Assembly (NCBI GenBank): GCA_041401985.1
Contig: JAWKTE010000010.1
Span: 117,641-181,640, forward strand
Source of the DNA: JACKHA01 sp041401985
GTDB taxonomy: Bacteria > Planctomycetota > Phycisphaerae > Phycisphaerales > UBA1924
DNA length: 64,000 nucleotides
Reading direction: 5' to 3'
Shown: piece after piece, positions 33,937-43,883 of the stretch
How positions within the stretch are numbered: position 1 is the first letter of the stretch
How the letters are laid out: each line of letters starts with the position of its first letter
Notes under the pieces: model-generated
Seen by the model: the letters and a program-made list of their open reading frames with translations, nothing else
What the model was told of the DNA's origin: nothing
Databases searched by the model: none
Program-made: the position numbers and the translations under genes

Positions 33937-34311
33937 TCACGGCCGCAGGGTCTTGAGCCGCACCGTCGGCAGCCGCTTGAGGCGCTGCGTCCGCGGGTCG
34001 ACCTCGATTCCCACGGACTCGAGGGCGGTCACACCGAGGATGGGCTCGGCGTCATCGGGGCCGAAGAGAATGGTGACCCCGACGGTCTCGCCCATGAACT
34101 CGACCTGCGCAACCGCAATCTCGAAACTGATGGGCGACCCGTCGGCCAGTTCGTAGGTCCGCTTGCCCGTCGGCTTCAGGCCGATGGCCCGCAGCTCCTT
34201 CCCGGGCGCGAGGCAGTCCACCGCCCCTGTGTCCACGAGGAACAGCCCCTCCCAGGCCTTGTCCGGGCTGGCTGGGTTGCGGACGGCGACGGTGACCTGG
34301 GTAATGCCCAT
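33937..34311 (-). CDS. Retropepsin-like aspartyl protease family protein
   Basis: This 124-residue protein matches clan AA retropepsin-like folds. LFLVDTGAVDCLAP holds the catalytic DTG near residue 27. GKRTYELADGSPISFEIAVA supplies the flap-like strands and ILGVTALESVGIEVD the C-terminal hydrophobic-hydrophobic-Gly motif. Bacterial members are usually single-domain and act as homodimers. No signal peptide or membrane helix is visible. It is divergent from the PD-(D/E)XK nuclease gene, with only 45 bases between the starts. Proteolysis has not been shown for most such bacterial proteins, so the role is uncertain. Confidence 0.82.
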   Translation of the reverse strand: MGITQVTVAVRNPASPDKAWEGLFLVDTGAVDCLAPGKELRAIGLKPTGKRTYELADGSPISFEIAVAQVEFMGETVGVTILFGPDDAEPILGVTALESVGIEVDPRTQRLKRLPTVRLKTLRP

Positions 34312-34356
34312 ACGCCCTAACTGTAGCGGCCAATCGATCTGCTATGCTCGCCGCCG

Positions 34357-35613
34357 ATGTCCGGAGCCCAGGCCAACGCGCAGTCTGACCCCGAGGGCGA
34401 CCCGGCCGCGGACCTGGCGGCACTCGAGCGGTTCGTGCTTGAGAACGACGACCTGCTGGAACTCGAGGAGCGAATCGGGCGGTTCAACATCTTCGACGCC
34501 CTGGGCATCGCGCGGCGGGAACTCCAGCACAGCAACTTCCTCGCGTGGCTGCTGGACCCGGCCGAGAGCCACGGGCAGGGCGACCTGTTCCTGCGTGCGC
34601 TGCTCGTCGACTTGATGCGCGAGGCTGGCGCATTGTGTTCCGGTCCGATTGGTGTCGTCGAGGTTGCCGTCTCAGAGTTGCGAGGCGCGCAGGTCCGGCG
34701 TGAGTGGCCCAGCCGGACCGATCTGACGATCTCCCTGCGTGAACCACCACTTGTTCTCGCGATCGAGAACAAGGTAGACAGCGGCGAGCACTCTGGACAG
34801 CTCGCGCGATACGCGACGGCCGTTCGGAGCGCCTTCCCAGACCACACGAGGTTGCTCGTGTACCTCACGAGAGAGGGCGACTCACCATCAGATGAGTCAT
34901 GGGTGGCGTACTCGTACGCGAGTCTTCACGCCGTGCTGAAGCGGACCCGCGAACGCGCGGGGGCGACTCTGGGTGGAGCTGTCGGGGTCTTGGTGGATCA
35001 GTACATCAACCTCGTGGGGAGTAGGTTCATGGTGGACCCAAAGATCGAGGAACTCTGCCGTGCAGTCTTTGCAAAGCACAAACGAGCGATCGAACTGATC
35101 TGGGAGTTCTCTGGAGGAGGCGAGGGCCCGATCGCCAACGCCATCGCAGAGCGGATTCGGAGCGTCGTTCCCACCGTCGACGTCGTGGCGGAGACTGGTC
35201 GAGAGATTCGAGTTCTCCCGAAGGGTTGGAAGGCGGCGCTACCAGACATCGGCTTTGGGGATCTAGGTCGGACGTGGCTGCTGATTCGAGTTCGGGTCAA
35301 GGGAGGACAGGCGTCCATCTCGCTGCGTACATTGCTCGTGAAGGACGAGCTGCATCGGAACGCCGTGCTCGCATCGCTCTTTGCTCCCGATTCGGGACTC
35401 GGGCTCAAACCTGCGTTCAAAAACTGGACCGGCCAACGCCGGGTCATGTTGTGGCGGGAGAGAGTCGCGTCGTGGACCGAGGACGAGGAGCCGGACGTTG
35501 CGGCCATCGCCGAGAAAGCAGTGAAGCGGCTCGAGGCAGCCCTCGCGCGTTGGAGCGATATCCCCGCGATCGTGGAATCGGCGTCGGCGGCATACCTGCG
35601 CGACGTCTATTGA
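34357..35613 (+). CDS. PD-(D/E)XK nuclease superfamily protein
   Basis: This 418-residue cytoplasmic protein has the PDDEXK_4-type layout. An N-terminal segment (ARRELQHSNFLAWLLDPAES, about residues 46-65) is followed by the catalytic strand SRTDLTISL and LAIENKVDSGEHSGQLARY (about 125-160), which give the Asp and Glu-x-Lys of the active site. The C-terminal 250 residues are a helical and beta domain of unknown role. Its codon use is less GC-biased than its neighbours, especially after residue 150 (AGATGAGTC-type codons), which hints at horizontal transfer. A defence or DNA-processing role is plausible; no partner genes are adjacent. Confidence 0.85.
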   Translation: MSGAQANAQSDPEGDPAADLAALERFVLENDDLLELEERIGRFNIFDALGIARRELQHSNFLAWLLDPAESHGQGDLFLRALLVDLMREAGALCSGPIGVVEVAVSELRGAQVRREWPSRTDLTISLREPPLVLAIENKVDSGEHSGQLARYATAVRSAFPDHTRLLVYLTREGDSPSDESWVAYSYASLHAVLKRTRERAGATLGGAVGVLVDQYINLVGSRFMVDPKIEELCRAVFAKHKRAIELIWEFSGGGEGPIANAIAERIRSVVPTVDVVAETGREIRVLPKGWKAALPDIGFGDLGRTWLLIRVRVKGGQASISLRTLLVKDELHRNAVLASLFAPDSGLGLKPAFKNWTGQRRVMLWRERVASWTEDEEPDVAAIAEKAVKRLEAALARWSDIPAIVESASAAYLRDVY

Positions 35614-35657
35614 GCGACTCCACGGACGGAATTCGGCTTCTCCCGCAGCCCGCCCTC

Positions 35658-37104
<1,447 letters not shown>

Positions 37105-37253
37105 GTCTGGTTCCTGTGTGGACAGCCCGCCCGCCGGATGCGGACGTGGGTCCGGAGGGTAGGCCCGAATCCGCTTCGATGGCAGGCCAGGCAGGCCCGT
37201 TCGCGGCGGGATCGACCCCCCCGGGTTCGGCACGAGCCGTACCGCTTCCGTAT

Positions 37254-37282
37254 TGACTCGCGCACCCCCATCAGCACAATGT
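37254..37282 (+). promoter_or_regulatory. Possible promoter of dockerin-type gene
   Basis: TTGACT at 37254-37259 matches five of six -35 bases. AATGTT 17 bases later (37277-37282) is a weak -10. It lies 75 bases before the ATG at 37357. Because planctomycete promoters are poorly conserved, this is only suggestive. Confidence 0.3.
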
Positions 37283-37356
37283 TGGGGTCGCGGAGTCGCG
37301 GGAAGAGGGCCACGCCGTGTCGCCCCCGCCGCCACGCCCGGCACCAGAGAGAACCC

Positions 37357-38313
37357 ATGCGCTCCACCCGCCTCGCCGCCATCGCCACCTGCTCGCCGCC
37401 GCCGGCCTCGCCAGCGCCCAGACCAGCGTCGCCATCGTCGCCGCCGACAGTGCGGCCAACCTCGCCGACGTGCAGGCCAAACTCGCCGGCACCGGCCTGT
37501 TCACCACGGTCGACGTGATCAGCGTCGTGTCGCTCACGCCGACCCTGGCCGACCTCCAGCAGTACGACTCGGTCATCACCTGGACCAACCAGACGCCCCT
37601 CAGCAACGTCGACCTCGGCGACGTCTTCGCCGACTACATCGACGCCGGCGGCGGCGTGGTCGTCACCGTCTTTGCCAACTCCACCACGACCGCCACCCGC
37701 ATCATCCGCGGCCGCTTCGACACCGACAACTACCACATCATCGTCCCCGCCGGCGGCAGCTTGCCAGCACCGGCGGCACAGGACTCGGCACCATCGTCAT
37801 CGCTGGCCACCCGATCCTCGACGGCGTCAACACCTTCGCCGACCATACGTCCGGCTTCCGCCCCAACTCCACGCTCCTGACCACGCACGGCGAACTCGTC
37901 GCCCAGTGGACCGACGGCAGGATCCTCGTCGCCACCAGCACCCAGTACCCCGGCCGCGCCGAGCAGCCGGCATCTTCCGCCGTGCCGGGCCATCAACGCC
38001 AACTACTGGCAGACCAGCACCGACGGCGCCCGCCTCATGGCCAACGCCCTGCTCTACGTCGCCGGCGGCCCCGCCCCGACCTGCGAGCCCGACCTGACCA
38101 CCGGCGCCATCGCCGGCCAACCCGGCTACGGCGTTCCCAACGGCATGCTCAACAACGACGACTTCTTCTACTACCTCGCCCTCTTCGCCGCCAACGACCT
38201 CAGCGATCGACCACGGGCGCTGCATCGCGGGCCAGCCCGGCTACGGCGTCCCGAACGGCATCCTGAACAACGACGACTTCTTCTACTACCTGGCCCTGTT
38301 TGCCGCGGGCTGC
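37357..38313 (+). pseudogene. Broken secreted GC-ending dockerin-type protein
   Basis: A secreted protein of about 315 residues is split by at least four indels. The ATG at 37357 starts MRSTRLAAIAT. One missing C near 37390 (ACCTG for expected ACCCTG) changes the frame into LLAAAGLASAQTS, the end of the signal peptide. Further shifts lie near 37766 (a missing G), 37977 and 38205. The domain between (VAIVAADSAANLADVQAKL, GHPILDGVNTFADHTSGF) looks like a class I glutamine-amidotransferase-like or similar alpha/beta fold. Two C-terminal repeats end in Gly-Cys, but the stop expected after Gly-Cys is missing. The one-base nature of the shifts favours sequence error. Confidence 0.75.
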
Positions 38314-38491
38314 CCGGTCATCGAATCAGGACATCGACGATCGCGACGCCCCGCACCCGCGGGGCGTTCTCGTTTCTTGGCGACCACGCGGGCGATCAAT
38401 CATGCCCGTTCGCGCTGATTCTGCGTCGGTCCGTTCGCCGCTGGTACACTCGGTTCTCCCTCGTCTCGTGGCTCGCACTCGGAGGATTCAC

Positions 38492-39414
38492 ATGAGAGCG
38501 TTCACCGCCACCGCTGTTCTCGCGCTCGCCGCCGGGGCCGCCCAGGCCCAGGTCTGGGGCTCGTTCGACATCTCGAGGATCAACTACAACGGAGGAGTCG
38601 TCAACGGCGGTGATGCCCACACCATGCTCGCCGCCGCCATCAACGCCAGCAGCGCGACGCTGGCGCGCGCCCTGACGTCCTGGACGCCGCGTATCTCTCC
38701 GGCATCGACGTCTTCTACGTCGCTTCTCCGCTCGACGGCCGCGACGCTCAGCCCCAGGAGCAGGCCGATCTCCAAGCATGGTTCAACGCCGGCGGCACGC
38801 TCATCGTCACTGCCGACGGCTCCGCGGCGATCGTGGCCGGGTACGAGACCTTCACGTCGTTCCTCGGCGTCACCGACGTCCCGTCCGCCTCGTCGACCAA
38901 CATCAACCACCGTCGTCGGAGCCCATCCCATCACGCGGGAGTCACCTCCGCGACGTGTACGCCTTCGGTTTAGCTACCTACCCGCGACCGCCCAACTGCT
39001 CATGGAGCACGCCGGCAACGCCCCATTCTGCGTCGTCATGGACGGTCCACCGGGTTCGCCGAGGCCGGAGCCGCCTCTTGGTCTTCGCCGACCACAACCA
39101 CTTCGCCGACGCGAACTTCGCCCTCAACACCCAGCTCGCAGAACGATCAGTGGGCCAACGGCAACGGCGCACCGACCTGCGAGCCGGATCTCACCACCGG
39201 CGCCATCGCCGGCATGCCCGGCTACGGCGTGCCCAACGGTGTCCTCAACAACGACGACTTCTTCTACTACCTCGCCCTCTTCGCCGCCAACGACCCCGCC
39301 GCCGATCTGACCACAGGCGCGATCGCCGGTATGCCCGGCTACGGCGTGCCCAACGGCATCATCAACAACGACGACTTCTTCTACTACCTCGCCCTGTTCG
39401 CCGTCGGCTGCTGA
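38492..39414 (+). pseudogene. Broken secreted GC-ending dockerin-type protein, second copy
   Basis: The gene starts at ATG 38492, preceded by GGAGG, with a signal peptide (RAFTATAVLALAAGAAQAQ). The frame is lost after INASSATLA near 38660. Fragments in other frames keep recognisable phrases (SGIDVFYVASPLDGRDAQPQ, WFNAGGTLIVTADGS, HLRDVYAFGLATY, LLVFADHNHFAD), giving the same domain type as the gene at 37357. The last 67 codons are in one frame and hold both C-terminal repeats (GMPGYGVPNG, NNDDFFYYL) ending VGC. At least three indels are needed. It is adjacent to and probably a tandem duplicate of the preceding gene. Confidence 0.75.
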
Positions 39415-39569
39415 CCGCAACCGCCGATGCAGACCCATGTCGCCGCCCCGCCGGGCCATCCGGCGGGGCGGTGTCGTTCCCGGCCGAGCCACCAACCGGT
39501 CTTCGGCCGAGGCCCGCATTCCTGTAAACTGCGCTCCCCCGCCCGGCGAGCGGCAAAGGAGCCCCGAAA

Positions 39570-41360
39570 ATGGCACGAGCGCGATTTGGACTCGTTGGCG
39601 TGGCCGCGGCCTCCATCGGCGCCATCGCCGCACAGCCCCTCAACCCGCAGGGCCCGCACGAGACCCCCTCCGGCCCGCCCGGCACGCCCGCCTCCGCCCT
39701 CGGCCCCGTCTTCCGATTCCCATCTGCCGCCGACGGCCCCGAGGTCCGCATCACCCAGGTCAACATCTCGCCCACCGGCCTGAACATTGTCGGCGACGCC
39801 GCCAACGAGCCGTCCATCTGCATCGACCCCACCGCCCCCGACCGCCTGGCCATCGCCTGGCGCCAGTTCGATACCACCGCCTCGAGTTTCCGCCAGGCCG
39901 GCAACGCCTGCTCGCTCGACGGCGGGCGCACCTGGCACAACAACCCCGTCCTCGACCCCGGCGTCTTCCGCACCGACCCCGTGCTCGTCGCCCGGCGCGA
40001 CGGCGTGTTCTTCCTTAACACCCTCTTCGTCCAGGGCTCGACGTTTCGCTGCGACATCTCGACCTCGACCGATGGCGGCCAGACCTGGAGCGCCCCTGCG
40101 TTCGCCTTCGGCGGAGACAAGGCCTGGATGGCCATCGACAACACCGCCGGGCCCGGCGACGGCTTCCTCCACCAGGCCTGGAACACCGCCGGCAACAACT
40201 ACGCGCCGAACCAGTACAACCGCTCCACCAACGCCGCGCTGAACTGGTCCGATCCATCGCTGCTCTCGGGCAGCGCGGTCTTCGGCAGCGTCGCGGTCGG
40301 CCTCGATGGCGATGTCTACGTCGTCGGCCAGCGCAGCGGCCAGGTCCGCTTCACCCGCGCCCTCAACGCCAGCGACCCCAACGCCTCGCCCGTCTCGTTC
40401 GAGCCGTTCGCCGTCGTGCCCACCATCGGCCCGCCCCGCAGCACCGGGGCCGCCCCCAACCCCGCCGGCCTGCTCTCCCAGATCTGGATCGACCTCGACC
40501 GCTCCAACGGCCTCAACCGCGGACGCATCTACGTCCAGGCCGTCGCCGATCCGCCCGGCGACGACCCCGCCGACCTCAACATCTCCTGGTCCGACGACGA
40601 GGGCGCCACCTGGTCCGCCCCCGTCCGCGTCAACGACGACCCGCCCGGCCCCAACAACTGGCAGTGGTTCGCCGCCCTGTCCGTCGCCCCGGACGGGCGC
40701 GTCGACGCCACGTGGTACAGCACGCACGAGTCCGCCAACCCAATCCTGTCGCGCCTCTACTACTCGTCCTCGAGCGATGGCGGCGCGACGTGGACCCCCG
40801 CCGTGCCCATCAGCCCCGAGTTCGACTCCACCATCGGGTGGCCCAGCCAGAACAAACTCGGCGACTACACCCACCAGGTCTCAGACCTCACCGGCGTCTC
40901 CCTCGCCTGGGCCGCCACCTTCACCGGCGGCCAGGACGTCTACTTCGCCCGCATCGGCCCCTGGGACTGCAACGGAAACGGCGTGCCCGACCAGACCGAC
41001 ATCGCCCTGGGCGCCGCCCAGGACTGCAACAACGACGGCATCCCCGACTCCTGCCAGATCGCCGCCGGCTACCTCCCCGACCGCAACAACAACCAGATCC
41101 CCGACCCCTGCGAGAACCCCTGCCCGCCCGACCTGACCCACGCCGCCCAGCCCGGCCGCCCCGGCTACGGCGTGCCCGACGCCATTCTCGACAACAACGA
41201 CTTCTTCTACTACCTCAACGAGTTCGCCGCCGGCAACCTCGCCGTCGCCGACCTGACCACCACCGCGGTCGCGGGCGCACCGGGCTACGCCGTCCCCAAC
41301 GGCGTCCTCAACAACGACGACTTTTTCTTCTACCTGGCCCTGTTCGCGGTCGGGTGCTGA
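39570..41360 (+). CDS. Secreted sialidase-like (BNR/Asp-box) protein with GC-ending dockerin-type C-terminus
   Basis: This 596-residue intact secreted protein has a signal peptide (GLVGVAAASIGAIAAQ). The catalytic-type domain (about 55-465) is a beta-propeller with four Asp boxes: SLDGGRTW, STDGGQTW, SDDEGATW and SSDGGATW. These mark sialidase/BNR-repeat glycosidases and related hydrolases, but the Arg triad of true sialidases could not be verified. Three short calcium-binding repeats follow (DCNGNGVPDQTD, DCNNDGIPDSC, DRNNNQIPDPC), of the thrombospondin type 3 style. The last 85 residues carry two dockerin-type repeats and end VGC. It may act on polysaccharides or glycoproteins at the cell surface. 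Confidence 0.88.
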   Translation: MARARFGLVGVAAASIGAIAAQPLNPQGPHETPSGPPGTPASALGPVFRFPSAADGPEVRITQVNISPTGLNIVGDAANEPSICIDPTAPDRLAIAWRQFDTTASSFRQAGNACSLDGGRTWHNNPVLDPGVFRTDPVLVARRDGVFFLNTLFVQGSTFRCDISTSTDGGQTWSAPAFAFGGDKAWMAIDNTAGPGDGFLHQAWNTAGNNYAPNQYNRSTNAALNWSDPSLLSGSAVFGSVAVGLDGDVYVVGQRSGQVRFTRALNASDPNASPVSFEPFAVVPTIGPPRSTGAAPNPAGLLSQIWIDLDRSNGLNRGRIYVQAVADPPGDDPADLNISWSDDEGATWSAPVRVNDDPPGPNNWQWFAALSVAPDGRVDATWYSTHESANPILSRLYYSSSSDGGATWTPAVPISPEFDSTIGWPSQNKLGDYTHQVSDLTGVSLAWAATFTGGQDVYFARIGPWDCNGNGVPDQTDIALGAAQDCNNDGIPDSCQIAAGYLPDRNNNQIPDPCENPCPPDLTHAAQPGRPGYGVPDAILDNNDFFYYLNEFAAGNLAVADLTTTAVAGAPGYAVPNGVLNNDDFFFYLALFAVGC

Positions 41361-41418
41361 GCGAAACAAGTCTGCAACCGCCGCCGCGTCGCTCGATCGT
41401 GCGCGACGCGATCTCGCA

Positions 41419-42659
41419 TCACATCCCCGCCAGACGCGCCTCAATCTCCCGCCGCTGCGGCCCATCCTCCACACACCCCAGCGCCGCCCGCAGCGCACCT
41501 CGCGCCTCGTCCACCCGCCCCAGCCGGCGCAACAGGTCCGCCCGCAGCGTGTGCAGGTACGGGTACCGGTCCAGCACGCCGCCCTCTCCCGCTTCCTCGG
41601 CCGCCGCCAGCCCAGCCGCTGGCCCGTCCACCATCGCCACCGCCGCCGCCCGGTTCAGCCGCACCACCGGCCCGGGCACGCACGCCACGAGCATGTCGTA
41701 CAACGCCACGATCCGGTCCCAGCGTGTCCGCTCGTAACTCGTCGCCAAACAGTGCTCGGCCGCAATCCACGCCTGGATCGTGTACGCCCCAGGCGGTTGC
41801 CCCCCGTCGCCCGCCGCAGAACCCGCCCCGACGGCCTCGATCGCCGCCCGGATCATCCCCGCGTCCCAGCGCGACCGGTCCTGCTTCTCGAGTGTCACCA
41901 CCCGCCCATCCGGCGTCTCCCGCGTCGAACCCGCCGCGCGTGATGGAACAGCATCAGCGCGAGCAGCCCGTGGACCTCCCGCTCGCGCGGCAGCAGCTCC
42001 GCCAGCAACGCGCCCAGACGGATCGCCTCGACGCACAGCGGGTGATCGACCACCCGCACGCCCCCCGCGGGCGAGTACCCCTCGTTGAAGATCAGGTACA
42101 GCACCCCCAGCACGCCGTCCAGCCGCGCGTCCCACAGTTCCGGCGGCGGCGTCCGCATCGGGATCTCCGCCTCGCGCACCTTCCGCTGGGCCCGCACAAG
42201 CCGCTGCGCCATCGTCGCCACAGGCACCAGGAACGCCCGCGCGATCTGCTCGGTCGCCAGCCCCCCGACCGCCCGCAGCGTCAGCGCCACCTGGGCCTCG
42301 ACCGACAGCGCCGGGTGGCAGCACACGAACACCAGCGCCAACCGCCGATCCGGGATCGCCTCGTCGCCATCCTCGTCATCGACGGGCGCTTCCGGCTCGT
42401 GCTCGAGCGCCGCCTCGCCCCGCCGACGCTCGCGCCGCCCGATGTCGATCGCGCGCCGCTTGGCCGCCGTCCACAACCACGCCCCCGGGCGATCCGGCAC
42501 GCCCCCCTCAGCCCACGCCGCCGCCGCCGACGCGTACGCGTCCTGCAGCACGTCCTCGGCCAGCGTCATGTCGCCGAGACGACGGCACAGCGCCGCCATC
42601 AGCATCGCGTGCTCGGCGCGGAAGACCTCATCCAGCGATGTGCGGGCGCCGGTTGCCAA
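41419..42659 (-). pseudogene. Frameshifted ECF sigma factor, DUF6596 type
   Basis: This sigma factor of about 410 residues is split near 41930. The N-terminal part (ATG 42659) has region 2 (VFRAEHAMLMAALCRRLGDM, AEDVLQDAYASAAAAW) and region 4 (QIARAFLVPVATMAQRLVRA). The long DUF6596-type C-terminal extension begins with LDGVLGVLYLIFNEGY and continues after the frame change with TLEKQDRSRWDAGMI and LHTLRADLLRRLGR. A two-base deletion, or one-base insertion, after HHARR is the simplest explanation. The YCII-domain gene 210 bases upstream on the same strand is the usual partner of this sigma group (ECF42). Confidence 0.85.
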
Positions 42660-42868
42660 GACGCCGGTCGTCTCCGCTTGCTGCCGCGGGCCCCACGAAC
42701 GCCCGTCGGCCTGGAAAGCACCGGGGCCCGCCTCGCGGCAAAGACCCCGTGCAGGGTAGGGGGAACCCGTTTCGCCTCGCTCCCCGAGGCATCTTCAACA
42801 ACGCGCGGACGCCATCCCCGGACGACGCCGCGCCCTACCCCCCCAATCGCCTGGAAGCGAGCCCGCCC

Positions 42869-43222
42869 TCACGACCACATCGGACGCACCTCGACCGTCC
42901 CCACCCGGGCCGTCGGCGCCTTGGCGGCCCACGCGAGCGCCTCGTCGAGGTTCGCCACATCGATCAGCAGGAACCCGCCCAACTGCTCCTTCGTCTCGGC
43001 GAACGGGCCGTCGGTCACCATCGCGTTCCCGCTGCGCACCCGGACGCTGGTCGCCGTCGCCACCTGGCGTAGCCGCCCAGCGGCCAAGAACACGCCCGCG
43101 TCTTGCATCTCCCTCATCAGCGCCTTGTACTCGGCGATCAGCCCCTTGTGCTCGGCCTCGGGCATCGTCTCGAACTTGGCGTCGTCCTCGTACAGCAGAA
43201 GCAGGTATTGCATCGCGTCCAT
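42869..43222 (-). CDS. YCII-related (DGPF) domain protein
   Basis: This 117-residue cytoplasmic protein starts MDAMQYLLLLYEDD and contains the conserved DGPFAETKEQLGGFLLIDV segment, which is diagnostic for the DGPF/YCII family. An alternative start is the Met at residue 4. It lies just upstream of, and on the same strand as, a DUF6596 ECF sigma factor. This pair is the known ECF42 arrangement, in which a DGPF protein is encoded with the sigma factor. The biochemical activity is not established for the family. Confidence 0.92.
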   Translation of the reverse strand: MDAMQYLLLLYEDDAKFETMPEAEHKGLIAEYKALMREMQDAGVFLAAGRLRQVATATSVRVRSGNAMVTDGPFAETKEQLGGFLLIDVANLDEALAWAAKAPTARVGTVEVRPMWS

Positions 43223-43256
43223 CCCGCCCGAAGGCCCGCCAGTCCGCCCGTCCCGA

Positions 43257-43622
43257 TCACGGCACGCCCACCGTCACGAACGCGTGGAACGAGCCGATGT
43301 TCACGCCCACCGCCTCGCCGCCCTCGCCCTGCACGACGTACGAGCCGGGGAACAGGCCGTCGAACAGGAAGAAGCCGTCCGGGTCCGTGCGCTGCGTCCG
43401 CACGATCATCCGACCCGACGACAGCGTAACCAGCCGCCCCCCGACCGGCTGCCCGGTCTGGGCCGACACCACCACGCCGCCGATGCCCGCTTGGACCATC
43501 GGGATCGGCGAGTCGCCGGGCACTCCGGCGCTGGCGGACCCGCCCATCGGAACGCCCAGACACGCCCCCGCGATTGCCAGCGCCACGCCACCAAGCCAGA
43601 AACGACGACCAGAACCACGCAT
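43257..43622 (-). CDS. Secreted carboxypeptidase-regulatory-like domain protein
   Basis: This 121-residue protein begins with a signal peptide (FWLGGVALAIAGACLG, about 8-23). The mature part is one small beta-sandwich with the carboxypeptidase-regulatory-like pattern: IGGVVVSAQTGQPVGGRLVT then TDPDGFFLFDGLFPGSYVV. AAGGAG lies seven bases upstream of the ATG at 43622. It stands alone between the YCII gene and a divergent secreted esterase. Such domains occur as single-domain or fused surface proteins and may bind carbohydrate or mediate adhesion; the role is unknown. Confidence 0.8.
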   Translation of the reverse strand: MRGSGRRFWLGGVALAIAGACLGVPMGGSASAGVPGDSPIPMVQAGIGGVVVSAQTGQPVGGRLVTLSSGRMIVRTQRTDPDGFFLFDGLFPGSYVVQGEGGEAVGVNIGSFHAFVTVGVP

Positions 43623-43883
43623 GGCTGCTCCTTTCCCTGCCGCGGCGACCCCACGGGGCGATGTCCACCGCCGCTCGACCAGTTCGACGCCCGGCGCGGC
43701 CCGTTCTCGACACTCATCGCCAGAAAAAGTGCGCCGGCCGTGATGCTCGGCTCCTTGCTCCCTCCCTCCGTTCGAGATCGCCGGATTTCGCAGTCGAACC
43801 GGGACGCGGCTCCGCGTCGAGAGTGCGGGCGCGAGCCCTCGCCCCATCGGACGGCAGCCCCGCCGCCACCCCGGAGACCCCGC

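Noticed and set aside
37357..39414. Reading the two broken genes as short independent ORFs
   Set aside because: The fragments in three frames join into one conserved domain order with one signal peptide and one C-terminus each.
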